A program made the position numbers and the translations under genes. The notes beneath the pieces were generated by a model. That model saw only the letters and a list, made by a program, of their open reading frames with translations, made no database searches and was not told where the DNA came from. A DNA stretch of 64,000 nt from Anaerolineae bacterium (GTDB taxonomy: Bacteria; Chloroflexota; Anaerolineae; Promineifilales; Promineifilaceae), in NCBI GenBank assembly GCA_019637635.1, contig JAHBVI010000024.1, forward strand, positions 1 through 64,000. The letters run 5' to 3'. This document shows, piece after piece, positions 36,311 to 45,301 of this stretch (positions are counted from its first letter, which is position 1; each line of letters starts with the position of its first letter).

Positions 36311-36927
36311 GTATTAATCTCCGGGTAAATGGGCAGTGTGCGGATGAGCAGCCAATGGTCAACCAGGCCACCGGCAATGGTAATGAGGGCAAACAGGAGA
36401 GCGCCAATTACCGCCTCTGGGCCGAAAAAATGCACCTGTTCGGGTGGTAGCGCCCCGGTGAGCGGCAGCAGGCTAACGAGCGCCATGAGGGCGGCCAGGA
36501 TGAGATAGTGGGGGCGGTAACGGCCGTTTTGCCAGTAATACACTATCAACCCCCCGGCAATCACCAGGCCGCTGGCGCTGAAGGGCCAACTCCGGGAAAT
36601 CTCCACAGCGCCGGCAATATAAAACAGGACGAGAAAAATAGCCGCTGCCAGCCCCGTTCGCCGGCCGTGGCCGGGTAATGGTTCCACCTGTCCCAGCGTC
36701 CGGGCATAATAGCGCCCAATCCACCAATAAGCAGCGGCGCACAGCCCCAGCACAGCCAGGCCAGAAAGCGGCTGCCATATTGAAAACCTGGGCCACCAAC
36801 CGGCTTTGTCTATGGCAATAAACAAGAACATCAGGCCAAATGGCAGTTGGCGCAGCCCTTGTAGATGGTCGTAATTGCGTGTTATCCAGGCGATTTGCTG
36901 CAACTCTTGTCTTTTTTTGTTATCCAT
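36307..36927 (-). CDS. Integral membrane protein paired with HTH_34 regulator
   Basis: The 206-residue protein has six to seven hydrophobic helices (GLMFLFIAIDKAGWW, LSGLAVLGLCAAAYWWIG, LAAAIFLVLFYIAGAVEI and others) and no catalytic motif. Members of this group always travel with an HTH_34 regulator in the databases I recall, but the function is unknown. Start ATG 36927 has AAGGAG 9 nt upstream. It is transcribed from the operator-flanked promoter at 36976-37003. Confidence 0.75.
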   Translation of the reverse strand: MDNKKRQELQQIAWITRNYDHLQGLRQLPFGLMFLFIAIDKAGWWPRFSIWQPLSGLAVLGLCAAAYWWIGRYYARTLGQVEPLPGHGRRTGLAAAIFLVLFYIAGAVEISRSWPFSASGLVIAGGLIVYYWQNGRYRPHYLILAALMALVSLLPLTGALPPEQVHFFGPEAVIGALLFALITIAGGLVDHWLLIRTLPIYPEINT

Positions 36928-36958
36928 ATCGGTTCTCCTTTTTTGATCTATGCAAACA

Positions 36959-36975
36959 GGTTTGTTATGCAAACC
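36959..36975. promoter_or_regulatory. Operator 1, GGTTTG-N5-CAAACC
   Basis: Inverted repeat GGTTTG TTATG CAAACC overlapping the predicted transcription start. A further half-site ATGCAAAC lies at 36949-36956. Likely binding site of the HTH_34 regulator. Confidence 0.7.
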
Positions 36976-37003
36976 ATTATGCATGGCCGATGGTTTTTGT
37001 CAA
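36976..37003 (-). promoter_or_regulatory. Sigma-70 promoter for membrane protein/HTH operon
   Basis: TTGACA (37003-36998) and CATAAT (36981-36976) on the minus strand are separated by 16 bp. Transcription would start near 36969, inside the proximal palindrome, about 42 nt before the ATG. Confidence 0.7.
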
Positions 37004-37006
37004 TAA

Positions 37007-37027
37007 CCGGTTTGTGATGCAAACCGG
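37007..37027. promoter_or_regulatory. Operator 2, CCGGTTTG-N5-CAAACCGG
   Basis: Eight-bp arms around TGATG, just upstream of the -35 box, 50 bp (about five helical turns) from operator 1 centre to centre. Two such sites flanking one promoter suggest cooperative binding. The rest of the 37028-37278 gap holds nothing else recognised. Confidence 0.7.
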
Positions 37028-37278
37028 ATTTGGTCGGGGGTCTTGGCGGCAAACAGGTCAGATTGAAGTGGTGGGGGTACCAGATTTCTGTGCCTTTTTA
37101 ACCGCATAATGGTATGATTGGCGCGTGTGCCGTGACTTGTTTGTGAAGGCTCCCGGCGGGGTGGAACCTTACCAACACCTTTCAGAACATGATTCCCCAT
37201 TTGTAACTTTCCAGGAACGTTGCAGCGTTCGGGAAAACATCAGGCGATTTCCGCCAACTTGTACGAAGGAGGTACAAC

Positions 37279-40200
37279 ATGCACAGAAAGTGGTTCCTAT
37301 TCTTGATTGTCTTTTTTTCGTTGTTTGCAGTGATGACGGCCGTGACCTTTGCCGCCACCACCGCAGAGAGCCAGGATACGGCCGTGCGCGCCCCCCTGGC
37401 TAACGACCTGCGCCTCAGCCAGGTTTATGGCGGTGGTGGTAATGCTGGTGCTCCCTATACCCATGATTTCATTGAAATCTTCAATAGTAGCAGCACACCA
37501 ATTTCTTTAGATGGTCTTTCCCTGCAATATGCCAGTGCTACCGGCACTGGTAACTTTGGCGCTAACGATGGCCAATTAACAGAATTGCCTAACGTTGCTA
37601 TTCAGCCAGGACAATATTACCTGGTGCAACAAGCAGGTGGTGTGGTTGGCGATCCCTTGCCTACGCCAGACCACATAGATCCAACACCAATCAACTTGAG
37701 TGGAACAAATGGCAAAGTTGTCCTAGTGACCGGCATAACCTCGTTGGGGTGTAATGGCGGATCTACTCCTTGCGATGCTGACCAGCTTGCCAGAATCATT
37801 GATCTGGTCGGTTATGGCAATGCCAATTTCTTCGAAGGTACAGCCGCTGCGCCTGTACTAAGCAATACAACGGCCGGTATTCGTAATGACAATGGCTGTA
37901 CCGATACCGATAACAACGCTGCCGACTTCGTCGCCGGCGCGCCAACGCCACGCAACACCGGTTCACCTACCCATAGTTGTGCTGGTGAACCTTTTGTTGT
38001 GGAAACCGACCCGGCCGATGGCGCGACGAATGTACCCCTGAACGCGACCATCGCCATCACCTTCAGCGAAGCCGTCACCGTCACCGCCGACTGGTTTGAC
38101 CTGACCTGCACCAGCAGCGGCCCCATCACCGGCAGCACGGTCCCCGCCAGCCCCGCCGATGCCTACACCATCACCCCAGACAGCCCGTTCGCCTATGACG
38201 AGCAATGCACCGTCACCATCCTGGCAACCGAGGTGAGCGACAGCGACGGTCTCACCCTCACGGTCAACTATCCCTTCACCTTCAGCACCGAATCTACCGA
38301 CGGCGACATCACCTTTGTCTACCATGACCTGGAAGATGTGGTGCAGCCCGGCGAAGCCGTTTACCTGGCGGGTGATTTTAATGGCTGGAATCCGGCCACT
38401 ACCCCCTTAACGGCCGACGGCGCATCTGCCGTTTTCAGCGTCACCGTGCCCGGTTTGGCTGCCGGGGATTACGGCTACAAATACATTGTCTACACCGACA
38501 CCGTACCCAGCGGCCCGCCGCAGTGGGATTGGCTGAACACCAATAACCGCTCGGTGAGCGTCAGTGGCAATGCCACTGCTGACGATTACCGCCATATCCT
38601 GGTAGATTGGGCCAATTTGCAGTGGCCGTACACGACCGAGACCGACATGGGGGTGGCGACCGAAAATATCTACGGGCAGCTTTACATCAACAATGTGACC
38701 AACCCCGCCGGGGAAGGGCGCGGCCTCAAAGCCGAAGTGGGGTATGGCGCCGACGCCTCGCCCGCGAATTGGGCCTGGTTCCCCATGAGCTTCAATGTAC
38801 AAACGGGCAACAACGATGAATTCGTAGGTGTCATCACGCCGACCACGCCCGGCGTTTTCTCCTACACCACCCGGTATGACGGCAACTGGGGCGCCGGCAA
38901 CCCCCACGCGGCCTGGACTTATGCCAGCATCAGCGGTATTCCCTATGATCCTACCGATACCGGCGTGCTGACCGTCACCTTTGCCTCTGTGCCCATTGCC
39001 GATGCCCGCGCCGGCAGTAACGGCCAGATTTTTGCGCTGGAAGGGCAGGTGATTGCTACCAACAACACCTGGAATAACGCCCCTGAATGGGCCTTCCAGG
39101 ATGCCAGCGGTGGTATTGCCGCCTTTTTCCTGGCCGATCCGCCCATCTCGTTGGGGGATACCGTGCGCATGGTGGCGACGCGCGGCAGCTTTAACAACCA
39201 GGAGCAAATGGTGACGCCGCTCTACTTCTTTGATGTGGTATCCGCCGGGCCGCCGGTGGCGCCCATCAGCTATACCACCGGCCAGGTTGCCAACGGTGAT
39301 AGTGAAGGCTGGCTGATTGAGATCGAAGGTGTGGTGGGCAATATGCCCACTTCTTGTGGCAGCGCCTACAACATTACTCTGGATGACGGCAGCGGCGCGG
39401 CCACGGTGCGCATTGAGTCGGCCACCGGTATTAACCTGTGTAACCTGGGCATTCAAAATGGGGATATGCTGGGCGTCACCGGCTTTAGCACCCAGTTCCA
39501 GACCACGTACCAGGTGAAACCGCGCAGCGTCGGCGACCTGCACTTGTTTGTGGATGCGCCGGTAGTGGTGGGCACTACACCCACCAATAACGCCACCAAC
39601 GTGCTGACGGATACGGTGATCACCATCCAGTTTAACGAGCCGGTGACGGTCACGGCCGTGTGGTATGCCATCCAGTGCAGCCTTAGCGGCGTCGTTTCTG
39701 CCAGCAGCGCCCCCGGCGGCCCGGCCGAGAGCTACACCATCACGCCGGACAGCCCGTTTGCCAGCGGCGACATTTGCCATGTGACGGTGCCGGCCGATCA
39801 GGTTGTCAACGGCGGCGGCCTAAACATGCTGGCCGATTATCTGTTCAGCTTTACTGTTGGCCCGGCGCCGGTGTTTGGTGTGTGCGGCGACACGGCCGTA
39901 CCCATCCACTTCATCCAGGGTGACGGCCTGACCACGCCCATCTTTGGTACGACGGTGGTGGTGGAAGCGGTGGTTGTTGGCTCTTACCAGGGCACGGGCC
40001 AGTTCAGCGGCTTTTTCCTGCAAGAACGGGACGACCGCGCCGATGGCGACCCGACAACTTCCGAAGGTATCTTCGTCTTTGGCGGGGCGTTGGCGTCCGT
40101 TTCCCCCGGTGATCTGGTGCGGGTGCGGGGCACGGCCACGGAATTTAACAACCTGACCCAGGTGGCTTCGGTGAGCAACCTGGCTGTGTGTGACACCGGC

Positions 40201-42324
40201 CAGACCGTGACGCCGGCGACCATGGCGCTGCCGGTGGCCGACATGATGGCCTGGGAAGCGGTGGAAGGGATGCTGGTGGCTTTTGACCATGACCTGGTGG
40301 TGACAGAACATTACAACCTGGGGCGTTATGGCGAACTCCAGCTTTCGGTCAACGACCGGCTGTGGAATCCCACCAATCTGGTCTTGCCCGGCGCGCCGGC
40401 GCTGGCGCTGCAAGAGTTGAACAATCGCAGCCGCATCATGCTGGATGACGGGTTGAATACGCAAAATCCCGATCCGGTGGTTTATCCCGACCCAGGGCTG
40501 ACCTATACCAACACGCTGCGCACCGGCGCATTGGTGCATAATCTGATGGGGGTGTTGGATTACCGCGCCAATACCTACCGTATTCAGCCGGTGGGGATGG
40601 TAGATTTCAGCGACACGGCCGTGCGCCCCGAAACGCCCGACGTGGTCAGTGGCGCCATGCGCGTAGCCAGCTTCAACGTGCTGAATTACTTCACCACGCT
40701 GGACACGGGCAATCCCATCTGTGGCCCATCCCAAAACCTGGATTGTCGCGGCGCCAATACGGCGTTTGAACTTGAGCGGCAGCGCGTCAAAATTCTTAAC
40801 GCCATCCTGGAAATAGATGCGGACGTCATTGGCCTGATTGAGATTGAAAATCACGTAAACGATGACGCCGTGCTGGATCTGGTGGCCGGGTTGAATGATA
40901 TAGCCGGGGCAGGAACCTATGCGCACATTGATACCGGCACGATTGGCACAGACGCCATCAAACAGGCCTTTATCTACCAGCCAGACCGGGTAACGGCCGT
41001 TGGTGATTACGTTATCCTGGACAGCACGGTAGACCCCCGTTTCCTGGACACCAAAAACCGGCCTGTTCTCATCCAGACCTTCATGGACAACGGCAGCGGT
41101 GAACTGGTGACAGTCGCCGTTAACCACCTGAAATCAAAGGGTTCGGCCTGTGACGATGTGAACGACCCGGACGTCGGCGATGGGCAAGGCAACTGTAACC
41201 TGACGCGCCTGGCCGCGGTGGAAGCGTTGATTGATTTCCTGGCGACCGACCCCACCGGCAGCGGCTCAGACCGGTTCTTGCTCATTGGCGACATGAATTC
41301 CTACGCCATGGAAGACCCGATCATGGCCCTGGTGGATGCCGGTTACACCGATTTGCTGCGGCAGTTCTATGGTGATGCGGCCTATTCCTACGTCTTTGAT
41401 GGGCAATCCGGTCATCTGGATCATGCCTTAGCCAGCGCCAGCCTGCTGCCGCAGGTGACGGGGGCTACGGCCTGGCACATCAACGCCGACGAGCCGCGTG
41501 TGTTGGATTACAACGTGGAGTTTAAATCGGCGCAGCAAATTGATGCCTGGTTTGGGCCAGGGCCGTTCCGCTCCTCAGACCATGACCCGGTGATTGTGGG
41601 GCTGCACCTGATGCCGGTGGTGGTTACGCCCACCATGAGCATCCTCTCCCCGGTGGATGGGGCGGTGTATACCAGTACGGACGGCACGGCCGTAACCATC
41701 CCCGTCGTCATCACCACCACCGATTTCACCATTCCCGATGATGGGCATTGGCATCTGTGGTTGAATGGCGTGGATATGGGGCCGGTGCTGGCGTATGAAA
41801 CATCGGTAGACCTGCTGCCGGGTACACACGTCATCAGCGCCGAACTGCAACTGCCGGATCACACGCCGCTGGGCATTGTGGACACGGTAACGGTCACGGT
41901 TGTTACCGGGGAGCCAACAGAACCGACCATGCACATCACTTCCCCGGTGGATGGGGCCGAATATACCAGTGTAAACGGCACGGCCGTGACCATCCCCGTC
42001 GTCATCACCACCACCGATTTCACCATTCCCGATGATGGGCATTGGCATCTTTGGGTAGATGGCGTGCATATCGGACCGGTGCTGGCGTATGAGACTTCGG
42101 TAGATTTGCTGCCGGGCACCCACGTCATCAGCGCCGAACTGCAACTGCCCGACCACACGCCTTTAGGCATTGTGGACTCGGTAACAGTGACGGTCAATGC
42201 CACCTATGGCATCTACCTGCCGCTGATTATGAAACCTGCCGCCAACAGTGCGCCTGAAGCCAGCGTACCGGTGGGTAATGGCCGGGAGGCCACACTGCCT
42301 CTGAACCGTTACCGGGCGGGATAA
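37279..42324 (+). CDS. Giant secreted ExeM/NucH-type nuclease with accessory domains
   Basis: The 1681-residue extracellular protein has a signal peptide (WFLFLIVFFSLFAVMTAVTFA). A lamin-tail-like domain follows (about 40-190, LRLSQVYGGGGNAGAPY). Then come a Big_5-like Ig domain (about 235-335), a starch-binding-like module (VYLAGDFNGWNPATTPL, about 355), OB-fold regions (about 570-700 and 880-1000) and a second Big_5-like domain (about 765-860). The endonuclease/exonuclease/phosphatase domain (about 1125-1445) has VASFNVLNYF, GLIEIENH, LKSKGSACDD, IGDMNSY and SSDHDPVIVGL. Two near-identical 98-residue Ig-like repeats and IYLPLIMKP end the protein. It probably degrades extracellular DNA for phosphate or biofilm remodelling. 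GAAGGAGG precedes the ATG. Confidence 0.9.
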   Translation: MHRKWFLFLIVFFSLFAVMTAVTFAATTAESQDTAVRAPLANDLRLSQVYGGGGNAGAPYTHDFIEIFNSSSTPISLDGLSLQYASATGTGNFGANDGQLTELPNVAIQPGQYYLVQQAGGVVGDPLPTPDHIDPTPINLSGTNGKVVLVTGITSLGCNGGSTPCDADQLARIIDLVGYGNANFFEGTAAAPVLSNTTAGIRNDNGCTDTDNNAADFVAGAPTPRNTGSPTHSCAGEPFVVETDPADGATNVPLNATIAITFSEAVTVTADWFDLTCTSSGPITGSTVPASPADAYTITPDSPFAYDEQCTVTILATEVSDSDGLTLTVNYPFTFSTESTDGDITFVYHDLEDVVQPGEAVYLAGDFNGWNPATTPLTADGASAVFSVTVPGLAAGDYGYKYIVYTDTVPSGPPQWDWLNTNNRSVSVSGNATADDYRHILVDWANLQWPYTTETDMGVATENIYGQLYINNVTNPAGEGRGLKAEVGYGADASPANWAWFPMSFNVQTGNNDEFVGVITPTTPGVFSYTTRYDGNWGAGNPHAAWTYASISGIPYDPTDTGVLTVTFASVPIADARAGSNGQIFALEGQVIATNNTWNNAPEWAFQDASGGIAAFFLADPPISLGDTVRMVATRGSFNNQEQMVTPLYFFDVVSAGPPVAPISYTTGQVANGDSEGWLIEIEGVVGNMPTSCGSAYNITLDDGSGAATVRIESATGINLCNLGIQNGDMLGVTGFSTQFQTTYQVKPRSVGDLHLFVDAPVVVGTTPTNNATNVLTDTVITIQFNEPVTVTAVWYAIQCSLSGVVSASSAPGGPAESYTITPDSPFASGDICHVTVPADQVVNGGGLNMLADYLFSFTVGPAPVFGVCGDTAVPIHFIQGDGLTTPIFGTTVVVEAVVVGSYQGTGQFSGFFLQERDDRADGDPTTSEGIFVFGGALASVSPGDLVRVRGTATEFNNLTQVASVSNLAVCDTGQTVTPATMALPVADMMAWEAVEGMLVAFDHDLVVTEHYNLGRYGELQLSVNDRLWNPTNLVLPGAPALALQELNNRSRIMLDDGLNTQNPDPVVYPDPGLTYTNTLRTGALVHNLMGVLDYRANTYRIQPVGMVDFSDTAVRPETPDVVSGAMRVASFNVLNYFTTLDTGNPICGPSQNLDCRGANTAFELERQRVKILNAILEIDADVIGLIEIENHVNDDAVLDLVAGLNDIAGAGTYAHIDTGTIGTDAIKQAFIYQPDRVTAVGDYVILDSTVDPRFLDTKNRPVLIQTFMDNGSGELVTVAVNHLKSKGSACDDVNDPDVGDGQGNCNLTRLAAVEALIDFLATDPTGSGSDRFLLIGDMNSYAMEDPIMALVDAGYTDLLRQFYGDAAYSYVFDGQSGHLDHALASASLLPQVTGATAWHINADEPRVLDYNVEFKSAQQIDAWFGPGPFRSSDHDPVIVGLHLMPVVVTPTMSILSPVDGAVYTSTDGTAVTIPVVITTTDFTIPDDGHWHLWLNGVDMGPVLAYETSVDLLPGTHVISAELQLPDHTPLGIVDTVTVTVVTGEPTEPTMHITSPVDGAEYTSVNGTAVTIPVVITTTDFTIPDDGHWHLWVDGVHIGPVLAYETSVDLLPGTHVISAELQLPDHTPLGIVDSVTVTVNATYGIYLPLIMKPAANSAPEASVPVGNGREATLPLNRYRAG
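41638..42200 (+). repeat. Tandem duplication of a 294-bp Ig-like module
   Basis: Two copies of the module (TTTDFTIPDDGHWHLW, AYETSVDLLPGTHVIS) differ at few positions and are offset by 294 bp. Long identical DNA stretches imply a recent in-frame duplication. Confidence 0.85.
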
Positions 42325-42352
42325 TGTTTATTGCTGATTGGTGATTGATCGC

Positions 42353-42387
42353 AAGAGGCCGCAGCTAGATGCTGCGGCCTCTTTTTT
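42353..42387 (+). terminator. Intrinsic terminator after the nuclease gene
   Basis: A 13-bp perfect stem, AAGAGGCCGCAGC / GCTGCGGCCTCTT, with a 5-nt loop is followed by a run of T, 28 nt after the stop. This is the clearest rho-independent terminator in the window. Confidence 0.88.
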
Positions 42388-42415
42388 ATCTGGAATCGGT
42401 GTAACGTCTTTACGG

Positions 42416-42796
42416 TTACTCTACAAAAATCTCGACGCGCTCGCCGCCTTCTTCATCGGTGACATCCAGCACCTTGCCCTGTTGACCGCTGCGCACCGCA
42501 TCCATCAGTTCATCAAAGTTCACCCCTTCCATGTCCGGGGTAAAACGCGCCCCCATTTTCAGGCCCACATTCACCAGGCCAAAGGGGATGTTGACATTCA
42601 CTTTGTTGCGTCCGCTGTTCAGGTCGGTGACACGCACACGGAACCAGCGGGGGTTGCTGGCGCCTTTCAGTGGCTCAACCGAGGCCGGGCTTTTCTCGCG
42701 GCTGAGCGCCCGCAGCAGTTCCGCCCCTTCGGCGGCGCTGATTTTGCCCTCTTCTATCATTTTCAAAATTTGCAAACGTTCTTCTGCGGATGCCAT
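42416..42796 (-). CDS. SHOCT-like domain protein, paralog 1
   Basis: The 126-residue protein begins with a SHOCT-like/bi-helical segment (ERLQILKMIEEGKISAAEGAELLRAL) that also ends or starts the other proteins of this cluster. It continues with a beta-rich domain, WFRVRVTDLNSGRNKVNVNIPFGLVNVGLKMG, matching paralog 2 at 45288. GAGGACA lies before ATG 42796. These small proteins accompany DUF4097 proteins in envelope-stress loci of other bacteria. The molecular role is unknown; oligomerisation or membrane association is likely. Confidence 0.75.
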   Translation of the reverse strand: MASAEERLQILKMIEEGKISAAEGAELLRALSREKSPASVEPLKGASNPRWFRVRVTDLNSGRNKVNVNIPFGLVNVGLKMGARFTPDMEGVNFDELMDAVRSGQQGKVLDVTDEEGGERVEIFVE

Positions 42797-42810
42797 GTTG
42801 TCCTCTTCAA

Positions 42811-42871
42811 TTAGTGGCTGGTGGCTGATTGTTGGTTGCCGGTTCGTATCAGCCACTAACCACCAGCCACT
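42811..42871. repeat. GGTGGCT heptamer repeat with inverted arm
   Basis: TAGTGGCTGGTGGCTGATTG is followed by inverted CAGCCACTAACCACCAGCCA, so it can fold into a long hairpin between a SHOCT-like gene and the GNAT gene. Confidence 0.78.
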
Positions 42872-42951
42872 ACAACGTTAGTCGCATATGCGTTAAAGTG
42901 CGGCGGGGCGAAAAGTTCGCCTCGCGCAATAACTCGCTCATCAATGTGTCA

Positions 42952-43881
42952 TCATCTGGGTGTTCCAGACGGATGTTGCGGCGGGAGCATATCTTGTAAA
43001 CGGCGTACCATCTTGGCGGCCAACGGCCGTTCCAACTGCCCACGCCACGCCGGATGAATGCGCACCAGGGCGATGTGTGGCTGGCCCCATTCGCTAAAAA
43101 TATGCACCAGCCCCACCAGTTCTTCCTGGGCGGTGGCCGCAACCCAACTTTCGGCGCGACGGCCGTTCACATAGTTTGCCACCTGTCCCCACCACGATGT
43201 TTTGTAAAAGTCCGGCGGCGGCAGTTCGGGCCAGTTCAAATCGGCGGGCAGGCTGGCCCTGTCCAGGTCATACGCCGCCACCCATTCCGGACGCCGCAGG
43301 TCACGAATGCGAATAAGGGGCGGCTGTGACGCCCCATCGCTCAAAGGCTTGAGTGCGGGGGGGATGGCCCGCAAACGGGAAACGGCCGTTTGCCAGTTGG
43401 TCATGCTGCCCAGTACGCCATAGCCTAATGATTGGTAAAGTGAGACGGCGGAACTATTGTTTTTATCCACCTGTAATAAAATTTCACGGCCGTCCCGCTG
43501 CCGCACCATGGCCGTTACCTGCTGCATCAATCCCCGGGCAATGCCTCGCCGCCGAAAGTCGGGATGGACGGCCACATTCACCACCTGGTACCGCCCCTCG
43601 GTTTTGGTGGTGAGCAGCGTGACGTTGCCGATGATACGGCCGTTTGCCTCCCACACAAAACCCAACGCCAACTTGCTGCTGGCCGGGTTCAGCCGCCACA
43701 AAAAGGCCGGCCCCTGGCTGGCGCGCGCCGAATCGGACAACATACGCTGTCCTTCCGCATCGAGCGAGCCGCCAAAAACCAGTTCTAACAGCTTCATCAC
43801 CTGGGGTATATCCCGGTTCAGGTTAATGAGGCGGGGGCCATCTTGATTTGATTGGTCATGTAAGGGCGCAGTTACGATCAT
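42952..43881 (-). CDS. GNAT-family N-acetyltransferase
   Basis: The 309-residue protein has an N-terminal GNAT fold (about 20-160). The acetyl-CoA loop region is VNVAVHPDFRRRGIARGLMQQ (R-R-x-G-I-A/G), and SLYQSLGY marks the last strand. The C-terminal half (about 165-309) appears to be a second, degenerate GNAT-like domain (SWVAATAQEELVGLVHIFSEW). The acceptor substrate is unknown. It sits inside the SHOCT/DUF4097 cluster but is bounded by repeats, so it may be transcribed separately. Confidence 0.85.
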   Translation of the reverse strand: MIVTAPLHDQSNQDGPRLINLNRDIPQVMKLLELVFGGSLDAEGQRMLSDSARASQGPAFLWRLNPASSKLALGFVWEANGRIIGNVTLLTTKTEGRYQVVNVAVHPDFRRRGIARGLMQQVTAMVRQRDGREILLQVDKNNSSAVSLYQSLGYGVLGSMTNWQTAVSRLRAIPPALKPLSDGASQPPLIRIRDLRRPEWVAAYDLDRASLPADLNWPELPPPDFYKTSWWGQVANYVNGRRAESWVAATAQEELVGLVHIFSEWGQPHIALVRIHPAWRGQLERPLAAKMVRRLQDMLPPQHPSGTPR

Positions 43882-43918
43882 CTTGGTGATCAATTCTATC
43901 GCATTCGCGCCCGTTCGC

Positions 43919-44003
43919 GTAACCCGTGATCCGTGATCCGTAATCCGTAATCCGAAGTCCGATTACGGGTTACGGATTACGATTTACGGTTTACGATTTA
44001 CGC
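43919..44003. repeat. CGTAATC tandem repeat with inverted arm
   Basis: Copies of CCGTGATC/CCGTAATC (43924-43953) and inverted GATTACGG/TTTACG copies (43960-44002) lie between the GNAT start and the DUF4097 gene stop. Confidence 0.82.
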
Positions 44004-45250
44004 TATCTTTCTAACGCTTCCAACAACGTCGCGGCCTCATCGGGCGAGATGATGCCCTGTTCCACCATTTTCAGGATTTTAATTTGTTCATCGGCGGAGG
44101 CTTTGGCGCGGGGTGGGGGTGGTGGCGATGGGGGACGGCCGTAACCAGCCGCAGTGCGCGCACTTTGCCGTTCGGCGCGTTGCCGGATGCGTTCGGCGGC
44201 CTGTTCGGCTTTACGGGCCGCTTCTTCCGCTTTACGCGCCGCCTTTTGGGCCATCTTATCGCTGTAATCAGGCCCAAACTTCGATTCAAAATTGGAGGTC
44301 AAGCGAGCGATCTGTTCGTTTACCTGCCGGCCAATCTGCTCGCCCAGGTCGGCGAAGTCAAACCCAAAGGCAAAGCTGCCTTCGCCTTCATCTTCCCAGC
44401 GTGAACTTACCATTTGTTCCTCCTTGAGGACAATGCGCCCCCCGGCGGTGAAGGTGGCGGTGGTTTCGCCATCACCCAAACGGCCGGTCAGGGTATGGTC
44501 TACGGTTAACTCTTTGTCCAGCGGCAGCCGGTTGACGATCTGGGGCGCGGTAGCAGAAAGGTTCAGCGGTGCGCCCGCCGGCCAGCGCACAATGATGTCC
44601 CCGCTGGCGGCAAAGGTGTGTTCGGCGGCGCTCAGACCACCCACCAGCCGGATGTCGCCTTTGACGTTTTGCACGGCCGTGCGCCCACCCAGATTACGCA
44701 GATTCACGTCACGGGCGCACTGGCTGATGCTCACGTCGCCGCTCACCGAGCGCAGGCTGATGTCCCCATGACTTTCGTGCAGGTCCACACGGCCGTTGAC
44801 CACCTGCACCGACAAATCGCCATGAATCGCGCCAATAGCCACGTCGGCCACGCGGCGCAGGGCAGCGTCGCCGTGTAACGTCTGGATGCTCAACAAGCCG
44901 TTGCCATTTTTGGCCGAGAGGTCGCTATGAATGACGTTGATCTTGGCGTGGCCGGCGCCGGTGAGAACCACATCGCCGCGAGCTGTTTCCAGGCTCAGGT
45001 CACCGGCCAGGTTCCTGATGACCAGATCGCCGCCAACATAGGCGATGCGCAGGCTGGCAGCGGTGGGCAGCGTCAGTTTCAGATCGCCGCCGGCGTTGAT
45101 GGTCAGATCATCAACCGCTTCCTGCACTTCCACATCAGCGCCAACGGCCGTAACCGCATTTTCCATACCGGTGTTAACAACCAGGTCGCCGCCGCAGTGC
45201 GAGACGCTCACTTGCGGCGCACTGGAGGTGTAATACTTTTTTTCTGCCAT
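44003..45250 (-). CDS. DUF4097-like beta-repeat protein with C-terminal SHOCT-like segment
   Basis: The 414-residue protein's residues 10-270 are a regular series of short beta strands (GGDLVV, AGDLSLETARGDVVLTG, GDISLRSVSGDVSISQ), the beta-helix-like pattern of DUF4097/LiaX/YvlB proteins. A helical Ala/Glu/Arg-rich stretch (KAARKAEEAARKAEQAAERI) follows, then a Pro-rich linker, and the end IKILKMVEQGIISPDEAATLLEAL is SHOCT-like. In Firmicutes such proteins respond to cell-envelope antibiotics. The start is ATG 45250 with AGGTGAAG. Likely cytoplasmic or membrane-peripheral. Confidence 0.8.
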   Translation of the reverse strand: MAEKKYYTSSAPQVSVSHCGGDLVVNTGMENAVTAVGADVEVQEAVDDLTINAGGDLKLTLPTAASLRIAYVGGDLVIRNLAGDLSLETARGDVVLTGAGHAKINVIHSDLSAKNGNGLLSIQTLHGDAALRRVADVAIGAIHGDLSVQVVNGRVDLHESHGDISLRSVSGDVSISQCARDVNLRNLGGRTAVQNVKGDIRLVGGLSAAEHTFAASGDIIVRWPAGAPLNLSATAPQIVNRLPLDKELTVDHTLTGRLGDGETTATFTAGGRIVLKEEQMVSSRWEDEGEGSFAFGFDFADLGEQIGRQVNEQIARLTSNFESKFGPDYSDKMAQKAARKAEEAARKAEQAAERIRQRAERQSARTAAGYGRPPSPPPPPRAKASADEQIKILKMVEQGIISPDEAATLLEALER

Positions 45251-45266
45251 GTTCTTCACCTGTTGA

Positions 45267-45301
45267 TATTTGTTGATCAGGCGACGCCTAATCAACAAAT
45301 A
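45267..45301. repeat. Intercistronic hairpin TATTTGTTGAT...ATCAACAAATA
   Basis: Two stacked stems (11 bp plus AGGCG/CGCCT) with one mismatch between them contain the stop codon of the 45288 gene and lie just upstream of the DUF4097 gene's ribosome site. Could modulate relative expression. Confidence 0.65.

Noticed and set aside
38407..39780. Long antisense open frame of 457 codons opposite the nuclease gene
   Set aside because: Composition (His/Gly/Arg-rich, no fold pattern) and exact opposition to a well-supported gene mark it as a high-GC shadow frame. The same holds for 39820-41127, 23934-25112 and 517-1365 on their opposite strands.
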